DNA from: Gemmatimonadota bacterium
Lineage (GTDB): Bacteria > Gemmatimonadota > Gemmatimonadetes > Palauibacterales > KS3-K002
Assembly: GCA_020344215.1 (NCBI GenBank)
Contig: CP070815.1
Location: 1,955,132-2,019,131, forward strand
DNA length: 64,000 bases
Reading direction: 5' to 3'
The notes under the pieces are model-generated. The model saw only the letters and a list, made by a program, of their open reading frames with translations, was not told where the DNA came from and searched no databases. Of this stretch, positions 26,719 to 35,865 are shown piece by piece (within the stretch, counting starts at the first letter, position 1; every line of letters begins with the position of its first letter). The translations under genes and the position numbers were made by a program.

Positions 26719-27612
26719 ATGTACGTCGTAACGGGAGCTACCGGGAACACCGGGCGCGTGGTGGCCGAGTCGCTGCTCGCCGTCGGTAAGGATGTGCAGG
26801 TAGTCGGACGTAGCGAGAAGCGGCTTGACCTGCTGGTGGCGAAGGGGGCCAGGCCGTTCGTGGGCTCGATCGCCGACGCCCAGGCGATGAGCATCGCCTT
26901 CTCGGGTGCGGTCGGCGCCTACTGTATGATACCGCCGCGCTTCGAGGTCCCGGACTTCCGCGCCTGGCAGCGAGCGGTCGGTGAATCGCTCGCCGCGGCG
27001 GTGCATGGGGCTGGCGTCGAGTACGTCGTCTTCCTGAGCAGCGTGGGGGCGCAGCATACGGAAGGGGTCGGGCCGATCGTCGGTTTGCGCAAGGAGGAGG
27101 ACCGGCTCAACGCCCTGGAGGGTGTGAGCGTACTCAACCTCCGCGCCGGGTTCTTCATGGAGAACTTCTTCATGCAGATCGGCGCGATCCGCGGCACGGG
27201 AATCATGGGACTGCCGGCGCGGGGCGATATCGCGTTCCCGCTCATCGCCACGAAGGACATCGGAGAGTACGCGGCCGAGCGCCTGCTCAACATGGACTTC
27301 ACCGGCAAGTCGACCCGGGAGCTTCTTGGCCCGCGCGACGTGACTTTGGACGAGGCCGCAGGCGTTCTGGGTGCGGCCATCGGAAAGGACGACCTCAAGT
27401 ACGTTCAGTTTCCGTTCGAGGATGCGGAACAGGCGCTGCTCGGGCTGGGCTTCAGCTCGAGCAGCGTCTCCGGTCTGCTGGAGATGTACCGGGGCCTCAA
27501 TGACGGGTTGGTCGTCGCCGCCGAGGAGCGGTCGGCGGAGAACACCACACCGACTACGCTGGAGGAATTCGCGCACGTCTTCGCCCGGGTGTACGGGGGC
27601 GGGGCGCAGTAG
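26719..27612 (+). CDS. NmrA-like atypical SDR, NAD(P)-binding
   Basis: A 297-residue protein of the NmrA/HSCARG group. The N-terminal Rossmann motif is VTGATGNTGRVV, followed by VVGRSEKRLDLLVAKGARPFVGSIADA and VEYVVFLSSVGAQH. The tyrosine-lysine pair of classic SDRs is absent, as usual in this group, which senses redox state or acts as a quinone/NADPH-dependent reductase. It is a stand-alone gene with GAGAGGACC before the ATG; it converges on sodA across the heptamer inverted repeat. Confidence 0.88.
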   Translation: MYVVTGATGNTGRVVAESLLAVGKDVQVVGRSEKRLDLLVAKGARPFVGSIADAQAMSIAFSGAVGAYCMIPPRFEVPDFRAWQRAVGESLAAAVHGAGVEYVVFLSSVGAQHTEGVGPIVGLRKEEDRLNALEGVSVLNLRAGFFMENFFMQIGAIRGTGIMGLPARGDIAFPLIATKDIGEYAAERLLNMDFTGKSTRELLGPRDVTLDEAAGVLGAAIGKDDLKYVQFPFEDAEQALLGLGFSSSSVSGLLEMYRGLNDGLVVAAEERSAENTTPTTLEEFAHVFARVYGGGAQ

Positions 27613-27613
27613 T

Positions 27614-27758
27614 CGGTAAACGGTGATCGGTTATCGGTAATCAGTAATCAGTGACCGGTGACCCGAAGGACCACCACCGTGGCCGTAGCGAGGCGACGAC
27701 CGATTACCGATTACTGATCACTGACTACTGATCACCGATCACCGATCACTCATAACCG
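27614..27758. repeat. Inverted pair of heptamer tandem repeats
   Basis: The left arm (27614-27662) is seven consecutive 7-base units of the form CRGTNAN: CGGTAAA, CGGTGAT, CGGTTAT, CGGTAAT, CAGTAAT, CAGTGAC, CGGTGAC. The right arm (about 27698-27758) read on the other strand is eight such units (CGGTTAT, GAGTGAT, CGGTGAT twice, CAGTAGT, CAGTGAT, CAGTAAT, CGGTAAT). A 35-base non-repeat spacer separates the arms. The arms can pair into a very long imperfect stem between the convergent NmrA and sodA genes and may act as a two-way terminator. Confidence 0.8.
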
Positions 27759-27759
27759 C

Positions 27760-28374
<615 letters not shown>

Positions 28375-28461
28375 TGTGATCCTCCTAATCTCGAATAATT
28401 CGCCCAATGTCGTATTGCGAGCGAGTGTGGAAGCTAAACAGGAAGGATAAGGGGGCGCAAT

Positions 28462-28480
28462 GGTATTGATAATCAATCTC
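28462..28480. promoter_or_regulatory. Fur-box-like palindrome
   Basis: ATTGATAATCAAT, a 6-1-6 palindrome, lies in an AT-rich island of the sodA/VOC divergent spacer. Extended to 19 bases it matches the classical Fur consensus at 15 positions by my count. sodA is a known Fur target in several bacteria. It could equally be bound by another FUR-family protein or a DtxR/MntR type. Confidence 0.5.
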
Positions 28481-28613
28481 AACACAACCCCGCCTTGACA
28501 GCCACCCGCCGGCGGTGCTCTCGTAGGACCCAGATCGACTCTCACTGGTTGGGCCGTCGGCCGCCGAGATCGGCCGTGGCCGGCCGTCTTGTCTCGAGCT
28601 GGGAGAGGTCTCT

Positions 28614-29120
28614 GTGAACTTGAAGCGGAGTCGGGTAGCCGCGTGCGCCGCGTTGTTGGCAGCGACGTGGGTCGCGTGCGGCGAGCGAGCGAATGGCGAG
28701 AGAGGGGTGGAGCTAGCGGCTGTGCAGGTGGCCGCAGATTCGGAGAGAGAGGGCACCATGTTTCTTGGACTGAGAACGGTGGTTTACGAGGTCGATGATC
28801 TGGAGCAGGCGAAGGAGTGGTACAGCCAGGTCCTGGGGTTCGAGCCGTACTTCGACGAGCCGTTCTATGTCGGGTTCAACGTGGGCGGTTTCGAGCTCGG
28901 ACTGCACCCGGTGGAGGCGGAGTTGCCACTCGGCGCCGGGGGAACCCTAGCCTACTGGGGCGTCGAAGACATCGAAGCGGTCATGGCCAGGCTGGAGGAG
29001 CTTGGCGCTCCAGTGCACAGCGAGATCCAGGATGTCGGCGAGGGCATTCTGGTGGCTTCGGTGATCGATCCGTTCGGCAACTTGCTGGGGATCATCCAGA
29101 ACCCGCACTTCGGGAAATAG
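28614..29120 (+). CDS. Glyoxalase/VOC-domain protein, possibly exported
   Basis: The VOC (glyoxalase/bleomycin resistance) fold is clear from residue ~50: [78 protein letters not shown]. There are two credible starts. GTG at 28614 (GGGAGAGG) adds a signal-like segment ([19 protein letters not shown]) with a poor lipobox. ATG at 28758 (GAGAGAGG) gives the bare cytoplasmic 120-residue domain. Metal ligands are only partly conserved, so the activity is open. Confidence 0.8.
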   Translation: MNLKRSRVAACAALLAATWVACGERANGERGVELAAVQVAADSEREGTMFLGLRTVVYEVDDLEQAKEWYSQVLGFEPYFDEPFYVGFNVGGFELGLHPVEAELPLGAGGTLAYWGVEDIEAVMARLEELGAPVHSEIQDVGEGILVASVIDPFGNLLGIIQNPHFGK

Positions 29121-29129
29121 GGGAACGCC

Positions 29130-29810
29130 CTAGGGCATCCACGCCCAATATCCCGGCCCGATTCGCAGGTTGTGCAGCCATTCGGCGGGCCAGGAGTAAC
29201 GGAGCAGTACGGCCAGCCACCCGTGGGAGAGTGCCAGCGTGAACAGGTTCGGGTGACGCTCGAACAGTCGACACCACACGTAGCCCCCCACGAGGGTCAC
29301 CAGCGCGAGCGGCCAGTTGGGCCAATGGACGGAGGCGAAGAGGAGCGCGGTGGCAGCGGCCGCGAGGCCCGGCTGGGCGATACCCTCGCGCAGTCGGCGG
29401 TAGGTGAACGACTGCATCGCGTACTGCTGAGCCAGCCCCCAGAGCGGGTAGACTAAGAACGACTCGAGCATGCGGCTGCGGAAGTAGGGGCCGCCCGTGA
29501 GCGTGCCGCCCGCCAAGATCAGGACTGCTCCAATCAGAGTCGCGATCCCAACCTCGCGGGCCGATCCCCGGAGATTGTCGAGCCGCAGGCCGAGATCACG
29601 CGCCCGGTCCCGGTGCAGGAAGTTGGAGGCGAATGGGATCACAACGATGACCGCGAGGAAAGGGATCCTCAACCAGTCGATTCGGGTGGGCCGGACGATC
29701 CAGACGTACAGGAGCGCGAGAGCCACGAAGAGCAGGGGCTCGAGAACAGGCCGAGCGGTCAATCTTGCATGCAGCGAGCCGGGTTGTCTTTTCGTCTTGA
29801 CCCCGTCCAT
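29130..29810 (-). CDS. CPBP-family intramembrane protease-like protein, atypical motif
   Basis: A 226-residue membrane protein with about six to seven hydrophobic segments. The CPBP/Abi layout is visible: LWGLAQQYAMQSFTYRRL in place of the EExxxR motif, LLFASVHWPNWPLAL as the FxxxH motif, and LALSHGWLAVLL as the last histidine motif. The catalytic glutamate pair is replaced by QQ, so it may be inactive or belong to a variant subgroup. It is convergent with the VOC gene, 9 bases between stops. Confidence 0.75.
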   Translation of the reverse strand: MDGVKTKRQPGSLHARLTARPVLEPLLFVALALLYVWIVRPTRIDWLRIPFLAVIVVIPFASNFLHRDRARDLGLRLDNLRGSAREVGIATLIGAVLILAGGTLTGGPYFRSRMLESFLVYPLWGLAQQYAMQSFTYRRLREGIAQPGLAAAATALLFASVHWPNWPLALVTLVGGYVWCRLFERHPNLFTLALSHGWLAVLLRYSWPAEWLHNLRIGPGYWAWMP

Positions 29811-30057
29811 CGGTTCTCTTTGGCTGGTTTCCGTGGCTCACGAAGGCCGCCCGCCGCCGCATCGCCGGAGCCGTCCGGGGGTACGCGCCGGCCGGGCCCA
29901 ACCCTCCAAGGTGCCCACCATTACAGCCTTACGGCAGGCGGCGCAACCGCCGCCCCGGGGCCTCGGTTGGGGAGAATTTGCGGTCGTCCCGCTTCTGCGC
30001 TATAGATGGGGGTGCTCAGAAATCGCTTGATCCCCGGTTCCCAGGAGGTACTCGGCT

Positions 30058-30594
30058 ATGCAGCGACGTGAGGTGGGCAGTGCAGGTGCTCATCCGCAGG
30101 CATTCCCAGTCCAGGCAGCGCCCCGCCCGCTGCGTTTCCGTACGGAAGCAGAGCCCGGTGGGGACCCTATGCGTCGCCGCTGGCAGGCTATCTACTCCTA
30201 CGGTGAAGGCTGGTCCCGCTTCCAGTTCGTGGTCAACCTGAGCCGTAACACCCTGACATTCCATCGCTCTCTCGACGCGGACTACACCGCGATGATCCGG
30301 GCGCTGGCCGGTAGGCCCCCGGGCTCGCTGACCCCGCTCCCCGTGCCGACTGGCAAGGTCGAGTCTATCACCTTGGAGACGGAAATCGTCGGGCTGAAGA
30401 TGTCGCGGGTGGATGCCGGGGCGTTTCAGGCGGGTCCATCGGGCGACTGGCTGGTCGTGCAGGCCTTCGTACCGCGTAGCTCCGAGTCGTTCCTGCTCGG
30501 CGTCAACGACCGACTCAATGCCGGCGAGATCGTGATCGCCCGGCCCGAGGCCGTGCCCGCGGTGATCCACGCTCTCTCACAGGTCTTCGGCTAG
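30058..30594 (+). CDS. Hypothetical protein
   Basis: A 178-residue protein with no family I recognise. The first ~37 residues look disordered and basic; the rest appears to be one alpha/beta domain (YSYGEGWSRFQFVVNLSR, VESITLETEIVGLKMSRVD, GEIVIARPEAVPAVIHALSQVF). AGGAGG before ATG 30058 supports that start; ATG 30169 would trim the basic leader. No signal peptide. It stands alone between the CPBP-like gene and the TPR gene. Confidence 0.55.
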   Translation: MQRREVGSAGAHPQAFPVQAAPRPLRFRTEAEPGGDPMRRRWQAIYSYGEGWSRFQFVVNLSRNTLTFHRSLDADYTAMIRALAGRPPGSLTPLPVPTGKVESITLETEIVGLKMSRVDAGAFQAGPSGDWLVVQAFVPRSSESFLLGVNDRLNAGEIVIARPEAVPAVIHALSQVFG

Positions 30595-30727
30595 CCCGAC
30601 GCTCAGGTCCGGGGTCTAGCGAGGGTGCCGCCGACGCTTATTATGTAGTCACCCCGCCAACAACTGAGGTCGCAATCGGCTCCCGCCATCGCAACGGCGT
30701 GTGTGGCCGGAGGGGAGTAGGACGCTC

Positions 30728-32290
30728 ATGATTCAGCCCGAAGTCCAGGAGGTCGCAAGCGTCTTCCGAGGCGAATTGCGCTGGATGTTCGGGCCCTATC
30801 CGGCGCTGATCCCCGATAGCGGTTGGCCCTCTGTAGGAATCCTCGACGCGCTCCTCCGGGGCATGCGAAGCCGCGCCGACTGGTCGGAAAGCGAGAGGCT
30901 GTTCGTGTCCGGCGCGGCAGCCCACCTGGGCGAGCTGATACACACCTGCTGGCAGGCCTTCGCCGACGAAGTACGCGTGGTGCACGAGGACGGTATAGTG
31001 TGCACTGCGACCGGTCCTGACGGCTCCAGGTATCGGTTGCCGCTCGAGAACGCGATACTCGCCACGCTGCGCGATCCGAGGCTCCCCCAACAGCTACCGC
31101 CACACCTGCCGTACTGCCCGGCCGACGAACGACACGCGCTCGAGCTCCTTGGGTTGGCCGCCTGCTTGGGCGTCAGCGCGTTTGGCGACGGTCCGTGGGC
31201 CGAGCTGCCAGGAGACGGCCTGGACGATCGCGTCGATCGGGTAGTGCCCCTGCTCGCGGAGCAGTGCGCAGCGCACTACAAGCGTCTCCACCCGGAGGAG
31301 CACCTGGGTCAGAGGTCGGACCTCTACCAGCGGCTGATCTGGCCGCTCACACTGTGCGACGGGGTGCGCGCCTACGAGGAGGCGGGTGCCAACCTCCTCG
31401 CCTATCTCGATGGGGCGCTGGCCGTGATCCGGGGTGCTCTGCCCCTGCTCAGAAACCTGGCGAGCTTCCCGAGCGGCACGGTCAGAGGCGCGGCCCTGAC
31501 GTGTCTGGTTCTGGACGAGCGAGTGCCCGTATCGGGCGAGTTTCTTGAGATCGCTGCCGATCACTTCCTGGGTCGGGCACCAGCTTTCCGAGAGGCTGCC
31601 ATCGCTTTGGCAGCGGAGCGCGGTCGCAACATTGACTGGCTACACGCCGGCGCCAACCCGGAGGCGCGCTTCCGGTACGAGCGGCAGCTCTCCCTCCTGC
31701 CGCTCGTCCATCTCCCGTTCGAGATGTGCGTCGACCCTGCCAACCGAGAGTTGGCGAGCGCGCTTGTCACGATGGACGCGGGCGAGGCGGCGTCGACCCT
31801 CGACCGGCGCCTCGCCGGTGGTGACCGGCATCCGAAGCTCCTCTTCCAGCAAGCGATCCTGAAACGCTGGCTGGGCGATCTGGAGGCGGCGGAGGCGCTC
31901 CTGGAAGAGATTATCCGCTTTGCTCCGGAATGGCTGGACGCCGATTTCTACCTGGAGGCGGGATTGGGTGCGCTGGCACTCGGCCGGCTCGACGACGCCA
32001 TCACGCGGCTGGAGCGGGCGCTGGCCCTCGGCGAGAAGCGCTTCCAGGTCGCCTCGATTCTAGGCCACGCGTATGCCCAAGCCGGGCGACGCGAGGAGGC
32101 CGTCGCCGCTTTCGGCGAAGCGATTGCCCGGGGACACCTCCCGTCCGACGTGCTGGTGAGCCGTGCCGACGTGCAGCGTGAGATGGGTCAGCAGGAGGGG
32201 TATTCCCGCGATCTGGCTGCAGCGGCGGCGCTTTACCCGTTCAACCCACGTGTAGTTGAGCGGGTGATGGCGGGATACGTAGAGGCCTGA
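30728..32290 (+). CDS. Large TPR-repeat protein of unknown function
   Basis: A 520-residue cytoplasmic, largely helical protein. The last ~160 residues form TPR-like repeats: LFQQAILKRWLGDLEAAEALLEEII, ADFYLEAGLGALALGRLDDAITRLERAL, VASILGHAYAQAGRREEAVAAFGEAI. The first 350 residues have no recognised domain. ATG at 30728 follows GGAGGGGAGTAGG; a GTG at 30701 is in frame. TPRs suggest a protein-binding scaffold; no operon partner is visible. Confidence 0.75.
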   Translation: MIQPEVQEVASVFRGELRWMFGPYPALIPDSGWPSVGILDALLRGMRSRADWSESERLFVSGAAAHLGELIHTCWQAFADEVRVVHEDGIVCTATGPDGSRYRLPLENAILATLRDPRLPQQLPPHLPYCPADERHALELLGLAACLGVSAFGDGPWAELPGDGLDDRVDRVVPLLAEQCAAHYKRLHPEEHLGQRSDLYQRLIWPLTLCDGVRAYEEAGANLLAYLDGALAVIRGALPLLRNLASFPSGTVRGAALTCLVLDERVPVSGEFLEIAADHFLGRAPAFREAAIALAAERGRNIDWLHAGANPEARFRYERQLSLLPLVHLPFEMCVDPANRELASALVTMDAGEAASTLDRRLAGGDRHPKLLFQQAILKRWLGDLEAAEALLEEIIRFAPEWLDADFYLEAGLGALALGRLDDAITRLERALALGEKRFQVASILGHAYAQAGRREEAVAAFGEAIARGHLPSDVLVSRADVQREMGQQEGYSRDLAAAAALYPFNPRVVERVMAGYVEA

Positions 32291-32300
32291 CGCTGATACC

Positions 32301-32528
32301 TCAGGGCCGCCAGCGACCGCTGTTGCTGCCCGCCTCTGTCGCTCGCGTCACGACATCCCCGAATCCAGGTCCGAACACCTCGACTGCCTCTGCCAGGTTG
32401 GCGAACGAGAACTCCCGCTGAACGGAGCCGCCGCCTTGGTCGTAGGTAGCGGCGACTTCGACGCTCCCATCGTCACGGACTCTCCACCCGGCCCAGATCG
32501 GCTTCCCTGTTCTACCGGTCTCCACCAT
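32301..32528 (-). CDS. Small hypothetical protein
   Basis: A 75-residue protein with sensible composition (GKPIWAGWRVRDDGSVEVAATYD, REFSFANLAEAVEVFGPGFGDVV), suggesting a small beta-beta-alpha domain. ATG at 32528 has GGGAG/GGAGG just upstream. A longer frame extending to 33197 runs antisense through the next gene and is not credible. It is convergent with the TPR gene (10 bases). I know no family for it. Confidence 0.45.
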   Translation of the reverse strand: MVETGRTGKPIWAGWRVRDDGSVEVAATYDQGGGSVQREFSFANLAEAVEVFGPGFGDVVTRATEAGSNSGRWRP

Positions 32529-32711
32529 CTGCCTCCGCTCCCTGACCTGTAGAGCGAACAGGGTACGGTGCGAGACACGGTCCGTCCAGATGCCACCGTT
32601 GCCCTCCCGAGGTCGGATCGCTATCGTGAAGACAGCCCGAAATCCCGACTCACAGGCCGACCGGAGAGCACGAGCAGTACTTAGTAGCTCACATTCAGCA
32701 GGAGGGGCGTC

Positions 32712-33227
32712 ATGAGGCTCACAAAACTCGCCCTGGTTCTGGTCCTCGCTCCATGCCTGGCCCTCAGCTCCTGTGCCGAGCAGGCAGGGGAACAGGAAGC
32801 TCAGGTGGAGATGGCGATGACCGTCGACCTGGAGGCGCTCGGCGAGTCGTTCGCGGCGGTGCGAGCGGAGTACAAGCAGGCGTGGGAAGCCGGCGATGCC
32901 ACAGCGCTCGCCGCCTTGTATACCGAGGACGCGACGCGCTTCCCGCCGGACGCCGAGGTGATCAGCGGCAGTGCGGCGATCGAGCAGGAGTTCGCCGAGT
33001 CCTTCGTCGCGACAACCGGCAGGGAGATCACGATCACCCAGACCGACATGGGGGCCAGCGGCAACCTGGCCTACAGCGCCGGCACCTACAGCTACAGCTA
33101 CCAGGTTGAGGGTGAAGCCGAGCCGTTGACCGCCGCGGGCAACTATCTCGTGGTTTCGAAGATGGCTGAAGACGGCTCTTGGAAGATGTGCGCGCACATG
33201 TGGACCAGCGCCGCGCCTGAAGAGTAG
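32712..33227 (+). CDS. DUF4440/SnoaL-like lipoprotein
   Basis: A 171-residue exported protein with signal and lipobox (LALSSC near residue 21). The NTF2-like domain shows AVRAEYKQAWEAGDATALAALYTEDATRFPPDAEVISG, then YSYSYQVEGE and AEDGSWKMCAHMWTS. Such domains often bind small ligands, and many secreted members have no known activity. GCAGGAGGGGCGTC precedes the ATG. A strong hairpin follows. The same fold occurs as a broken gene at 8375-8558. Confidence 0.85.
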   Translation: MRLTKLALVLVLAPCLALSSCAEQAGEQEAQVEMAMTVDLEALGESFAAVRAEYKQAWEAGDATALAALYTEDATRFPPDAEVISGSAAIEQEFAESFVATTGREITITQTDMGASGNLAYSAGTYSYSYQVEGEAEPLTAAGNYLVVSKMAEDGSWKMCAHMWTSAAPEE

Positions 33228-33251
33228 TAGTAAGGCTGTTTCCGGACTGAA

Positions 33252-33297
33252 CGAGCCCCGCGGTGAGCTGCTCGCGCCGCGGGGCTCGCTATATCTG
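33252..33297 (+). terminator. Strong hairpin after the DUF4440 lipoprotein gene
   Basis: A 12-base perfect stem CGAGCCCCGCGG (33252-33263) and CCGCGGGGCTCG (33277-33288) with a 13-base loop, followed by CTATATCTG. It lies 25 bases after the stop codon. The tail is only moderately T-rich. Confidence 0.6.
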
Positions 33298-33341
33298 CCC
33301 GATCAGGCGAGGCAACGGGTAGCGGGAAGGCGGGCAGCGGG

Positions 33342-34061
33342 CTAAATGGCGCGGCCCGCTTCGATGGCCTCCCCCAACGCGAGCATCCCGCCATACAGAG
33401 CAGTTCCGATGATGCAGCCGGCGGCTCCCGCCCGGCGGATCGTGGCCACGTCGTCCACCGTCGCCACGCCGCCGCCGATGATCACCAGGAAACCGGCCGA
33501 GGTGATCCGCCTGGTCAGGTCCAAATCGGGGCCGATCAGTGTGCCGTCCCGCGTCACATCCGTGCAGACGACCCAGCGCAGACCGATCTCGCCGAGGTTG
33601 GTGAGCACGTCGTCAAGGTCCGGTGCGGCCTCTGTGCCCCGACCCTGAATCACCACGCGCCCGTCCCGCAGGTCGAGGGCGGCTGCGATCTGATCCGGGC
33701 CGTAGCGATCTAGGAGCTTGTACAGCAATCGTGGGTCCTCGATCGCTGCGGTACCGAATACTAGCCGGTCGATTCCAGCTTCGTAGAGACGGCTCGCGAC
33801 CGAGAACGTTCGCACGCCGCCGCCCACCTCGATCCGCACATCCACGCGCTCCCGAATGCGGTAGATCCACTCCAGGTTCTTCGCCTTACCCAGCCGCGCA
33901 CCGTCCAGGTCTACGATGTGCAGCGCCTCGGCGCCCTGATCGACCCAACCCCGTGCCACCGCCAGCGGGTCGTCGGAATGGACGACCGCCTCGTCGAAGC
34001 GACCCTGCCGCAGGAGAACGCAGCGACCGTCAAGTAAATCGATAGCGGGATAGATCAGCAT
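33342..34061 (-). CDS. hisA: HisA, phosphoribosylformimino-AICAR ribotide isomerase
   Basis: A 239-residue TIM barrel that catalyses the Amadori rearrangement in histidine synthesis. MLIYPAIDLLDGRCVLLRQG carries the first catalytic aspartate, then ALHIVDLDGARLG, IEVGGGVRT, VCTDVTRDGTLIGPD with the second aspartate, and VIIGGGVAT. Length is normal. ATG at 34061 is chosen from the family start; the frame continues 23 codons upstream across a hairpin leader. No other his genes are present, so the pathway is dispersed here. Confidence 0.93.
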   Translation of the reverse strand: MLIYPAIDLLDGRCVLLRQGRFDEAVVHSDDPLAVARGWVDQGAEALHIVDLDGARLGKAKNLEWIYRIRERVDVRIEVGGGVRTFSVASRLYEAGIDRLVFGTAAIEDPRLLYKLLDRYGPDQIAAALDLRDGRVVIQGRGTEAAPDLDDVLTNLGEIGLRWVVCTDVTRDGTLIGPDLDLTRRITSAGFLVIIGGGVATVDDVATIRRAGAAGCIIGTALYGGMLALGEAIEAGRAI

Positions 34062-34080
34062 CTCCGGCTGCCAACCTCCG

Positions 34081-34114
34081 ACAAGAAACCGTCCATCCCG
34101 GGGGAATGGACGGT
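34081..34114 (-). promoter_or_regulatory. Leader hairpin with T-rich tail upstream of hisA
   Basis: On the minus strand a perfect 9-base stem ACCGTCCAT/ATGGACGGT (34106-34114 and 34088-34096, 9-base loop) is followed at once by TTTCTTGT. It ends 20 bases before the hisA ATG and has the form of an intrinsic terminator, hence a possible attenuator. A His-rich leader peptide is not evident. Confidence 0.5.
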
Positions 34115-34260
34115 GTGGCTTCTCCTCCACTCGCGCCTATCATACCTGGGGACGGTGAACTGTCAAGCAGCCGAGAGCGATGGGTGATACGTTTCGACCT
34201 ACTCCTCGCCACCCGTGGTTTCGCACCGGATAATGGTACCCAAGGGGATGACACTGCGCT

Positions 34261-34932
34261 ATGAGCGATGAAGTCGAGCGGCTGGACGCACCTGTCCTGC
34301 GCGGAGAGGGGTTGACCCGCGTAGTCGAGGGGCGGGCGCTGGTCAATCACGTCTCGATCGAGGTCCAGCGCGGCGAAGTCGTTGCCATCACAGGACCTAG
34401 CGGGGCGGGGAAGTCCTCGCTGCTACGCCTGCTCAACCGGCTCGACGAGCCGACGAGCGGGGCCGTCTACCTGGACGGCCGGGACTACCGGGAGATCGCG
34501 CCTCGGGAACTGCGTCGCCGGCTCGGGATGCTGTTGCAGCAGCCCTATCTGTTCCCGGGCACTGTGTCCGGGAACCTGCAGTTCGGTCCGGCCGCGCACG
34601 ACGAGGAGCTGGCAAAAGAGACGATCGCCGAGCTGCTGGAGAGCGTCGGCCTCGCCGGCTACGCGGAGCGCGATGTGAGCCGGCTTTCCGGTGGTGAGGC
34701 ACAGCGCGTGTCGCTGGCGCGCACGCTGGCCAACCGCCCGGAAGTTCTGCTCCTCGATGAGCCGACGTCGGCGTTGGACGAGGCCGCCCAGCACGGAGTG
34801 GAAGAGTTGATCTGCGGCATCATAGAAGCGCAGGGGCTCACCTGTGTGATCGTGACCCACGATCGCGATCAAGCAACGCGGATGGCGGAGCGAACGGTTG
34901 CGATGGAGGCCGGCCGGGTGGTGAACAGCTAA
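34261..34932 (+). CDS. FetA/YbbL-like ABC transporter ATPase
   Basis: A 223-residue ATPase with Walker A GPSGAGKSSLLRLL, Q-loop MLLQQPYLFPGTV, signature LSGGEAQRVSLARTLA, Walker B VLLLDEPTSALDE and H-loop VIVTHDRDQA. The short QQPYLFPGTV motif and the downstream UPF0014 permease identify a FetAB-type system. In E. coli, FetAB is linked to iron export and peroxide resistance. The permease starts 20 bases downstream. Confidence 0.9.
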   Translation: MSDEVERLDAPVLRGEGLTRVVEGRALVNHVSIEVQRGEVVAITGPSGAGKSSLLRLLNRLDEPTSGAVYLDGRDYREIAPRELRRRLGMLLQQPYLFPGTVSGNLQFGPAAHDEELAKETIAELLESVGLAGYAERDVSRLSGGEAQRVSLARTLANRPEVLLLDEPTSALDEAAQHGVEELICGIIEAQGLTCVIVTHDRDQATRMAERTVAMEAGRVVNS

Positions 34933-34952
34933 CTGATCTCCGGAGATCTCGA

Positions 34953-35735
34953 ATGCTCTCAGGATTCTTCAGCGACACGCTGCAGCTAGGGATTGCCCAG
35001 GCGGTCATCGGTGCGCTGCTGGCGCTGGCCGTCGTCTACGTCGCGCGCCGCAGCCAGATTCACCTGGAGCGCGAGACCATCGTCGCGCTTATACGAGGGT
35101 TCGTTCAAATCGTCGCGGTGGGATCGATACTGGTCTTGATCTTCCAGGGTCCGTCCTGGGCTAGCGTCTTCGTCTTGCTCTTCATGATGCTCGCCGCCGC
35201 GGCCACGTCGGCGCGCCGGGCGCAGGGCATACGCGGAGCGTTCAGCGCTTCGTTTTACGGGATTGCCGTCGGCGCCGGCTTTGTTATCGCTCTGATGACC
35301 GCCTTGGGCGTCATCGACTCGCGCATGGCATCGCTGATCCCGGTGGGCAGCATGGTCATCGCGAGCGCGATGAATTCCGTGGCGCTCACGCTGGAACGCT
35401 TCCGCGCCGAGCTGGGGGCGAACGTAGGCTTCATCGAGGCAGGCCTGGCGCTCGGCGCGGCCCCGAACCGGGTGGTCGCTCGGCATGTCGAGGCCGCGGT
35501 TCGAGCGGCTATGATCCCGCGAATCGATACGCTCAGAGCATTGGGCATCGTGTGGATTCCTGGGTTGATGGCCGGGATGCTCCTGGCAGGCAGCGATCCT
35601 ATCTACGCCGCCATCTACCAGTTCGTCGTGGTGGCGATGATCGTTGCAGCGTCCGGGCTCTCGTCGGTGATCGTTATCCTGCTCGTTCGGGGGCGTGCCT
35701 TTTCGCCGGCAGAGCAGCTGACGGTGGTCGCCTAG
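34953..35735 (+). CDS. FetB/UPF0014-family ABC permease
   Basis: A 260-residue inner-membrane permease with seven hydrophobic segments. Family landmarks are ARRAQGIRGAF, IPVGSMVIASAMNSVALTLERF, GAAPNRVVARHVEAAVRAAMIPRIDTLRALGIVWIPGLMAGMLLAGSDP and FSPAEQL. It pairs with the preceding ATPase. Substrate is probably iron or another metal by analogy with FetB. Confidence 0.9.
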   Translation: MLSGFFSDTLQLGIAQAVIGALLALAVVYVARRSQIHLERETIVALIRGFVQIVAVGSILVLIFQGPSWASVFVLLFMMLAAAATSARRAQGIRGAFSASFYGIAVGAGFVIALMTALGVIDSRMASLIPVGSMVIASAMNSVALTLERFRAELGANVGFIEAGLALGAAPNRVVARHVEAAVRAAMIPRIDTLRALGIVWIPGLMAGMLLAGSDPIYAAIYQFVVVAMIVAASGLSSVIVILLVRGRAFSPAEQLTVVA

Positions 35736-35865
35736 ATCCAGCGGTCGATGGGTTTCCGGAGTCTACCCGGCTGCCGAGGACGTGCCTATTATCCTCCGGT
35801 TCAGTGCCAGCCGACCGGCCCGATAACGGTGCGCTAGCGGACCGACCTGCATGGAGGTCGCCCCG

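Noticed and set aside
32529-33197. N-terminal extension of the small minus-strand gene at 32301
   Set aside because: Runs antisense through the DUF4440 lipoprotein gene; an internal ATG at 32528 with a ribosome site fits better.
33342-34130. Start of hisA at 34130
   Set aside because: The extra 23 codons run across the leader hairpin and are not HisA-like; the family start is at 34061.
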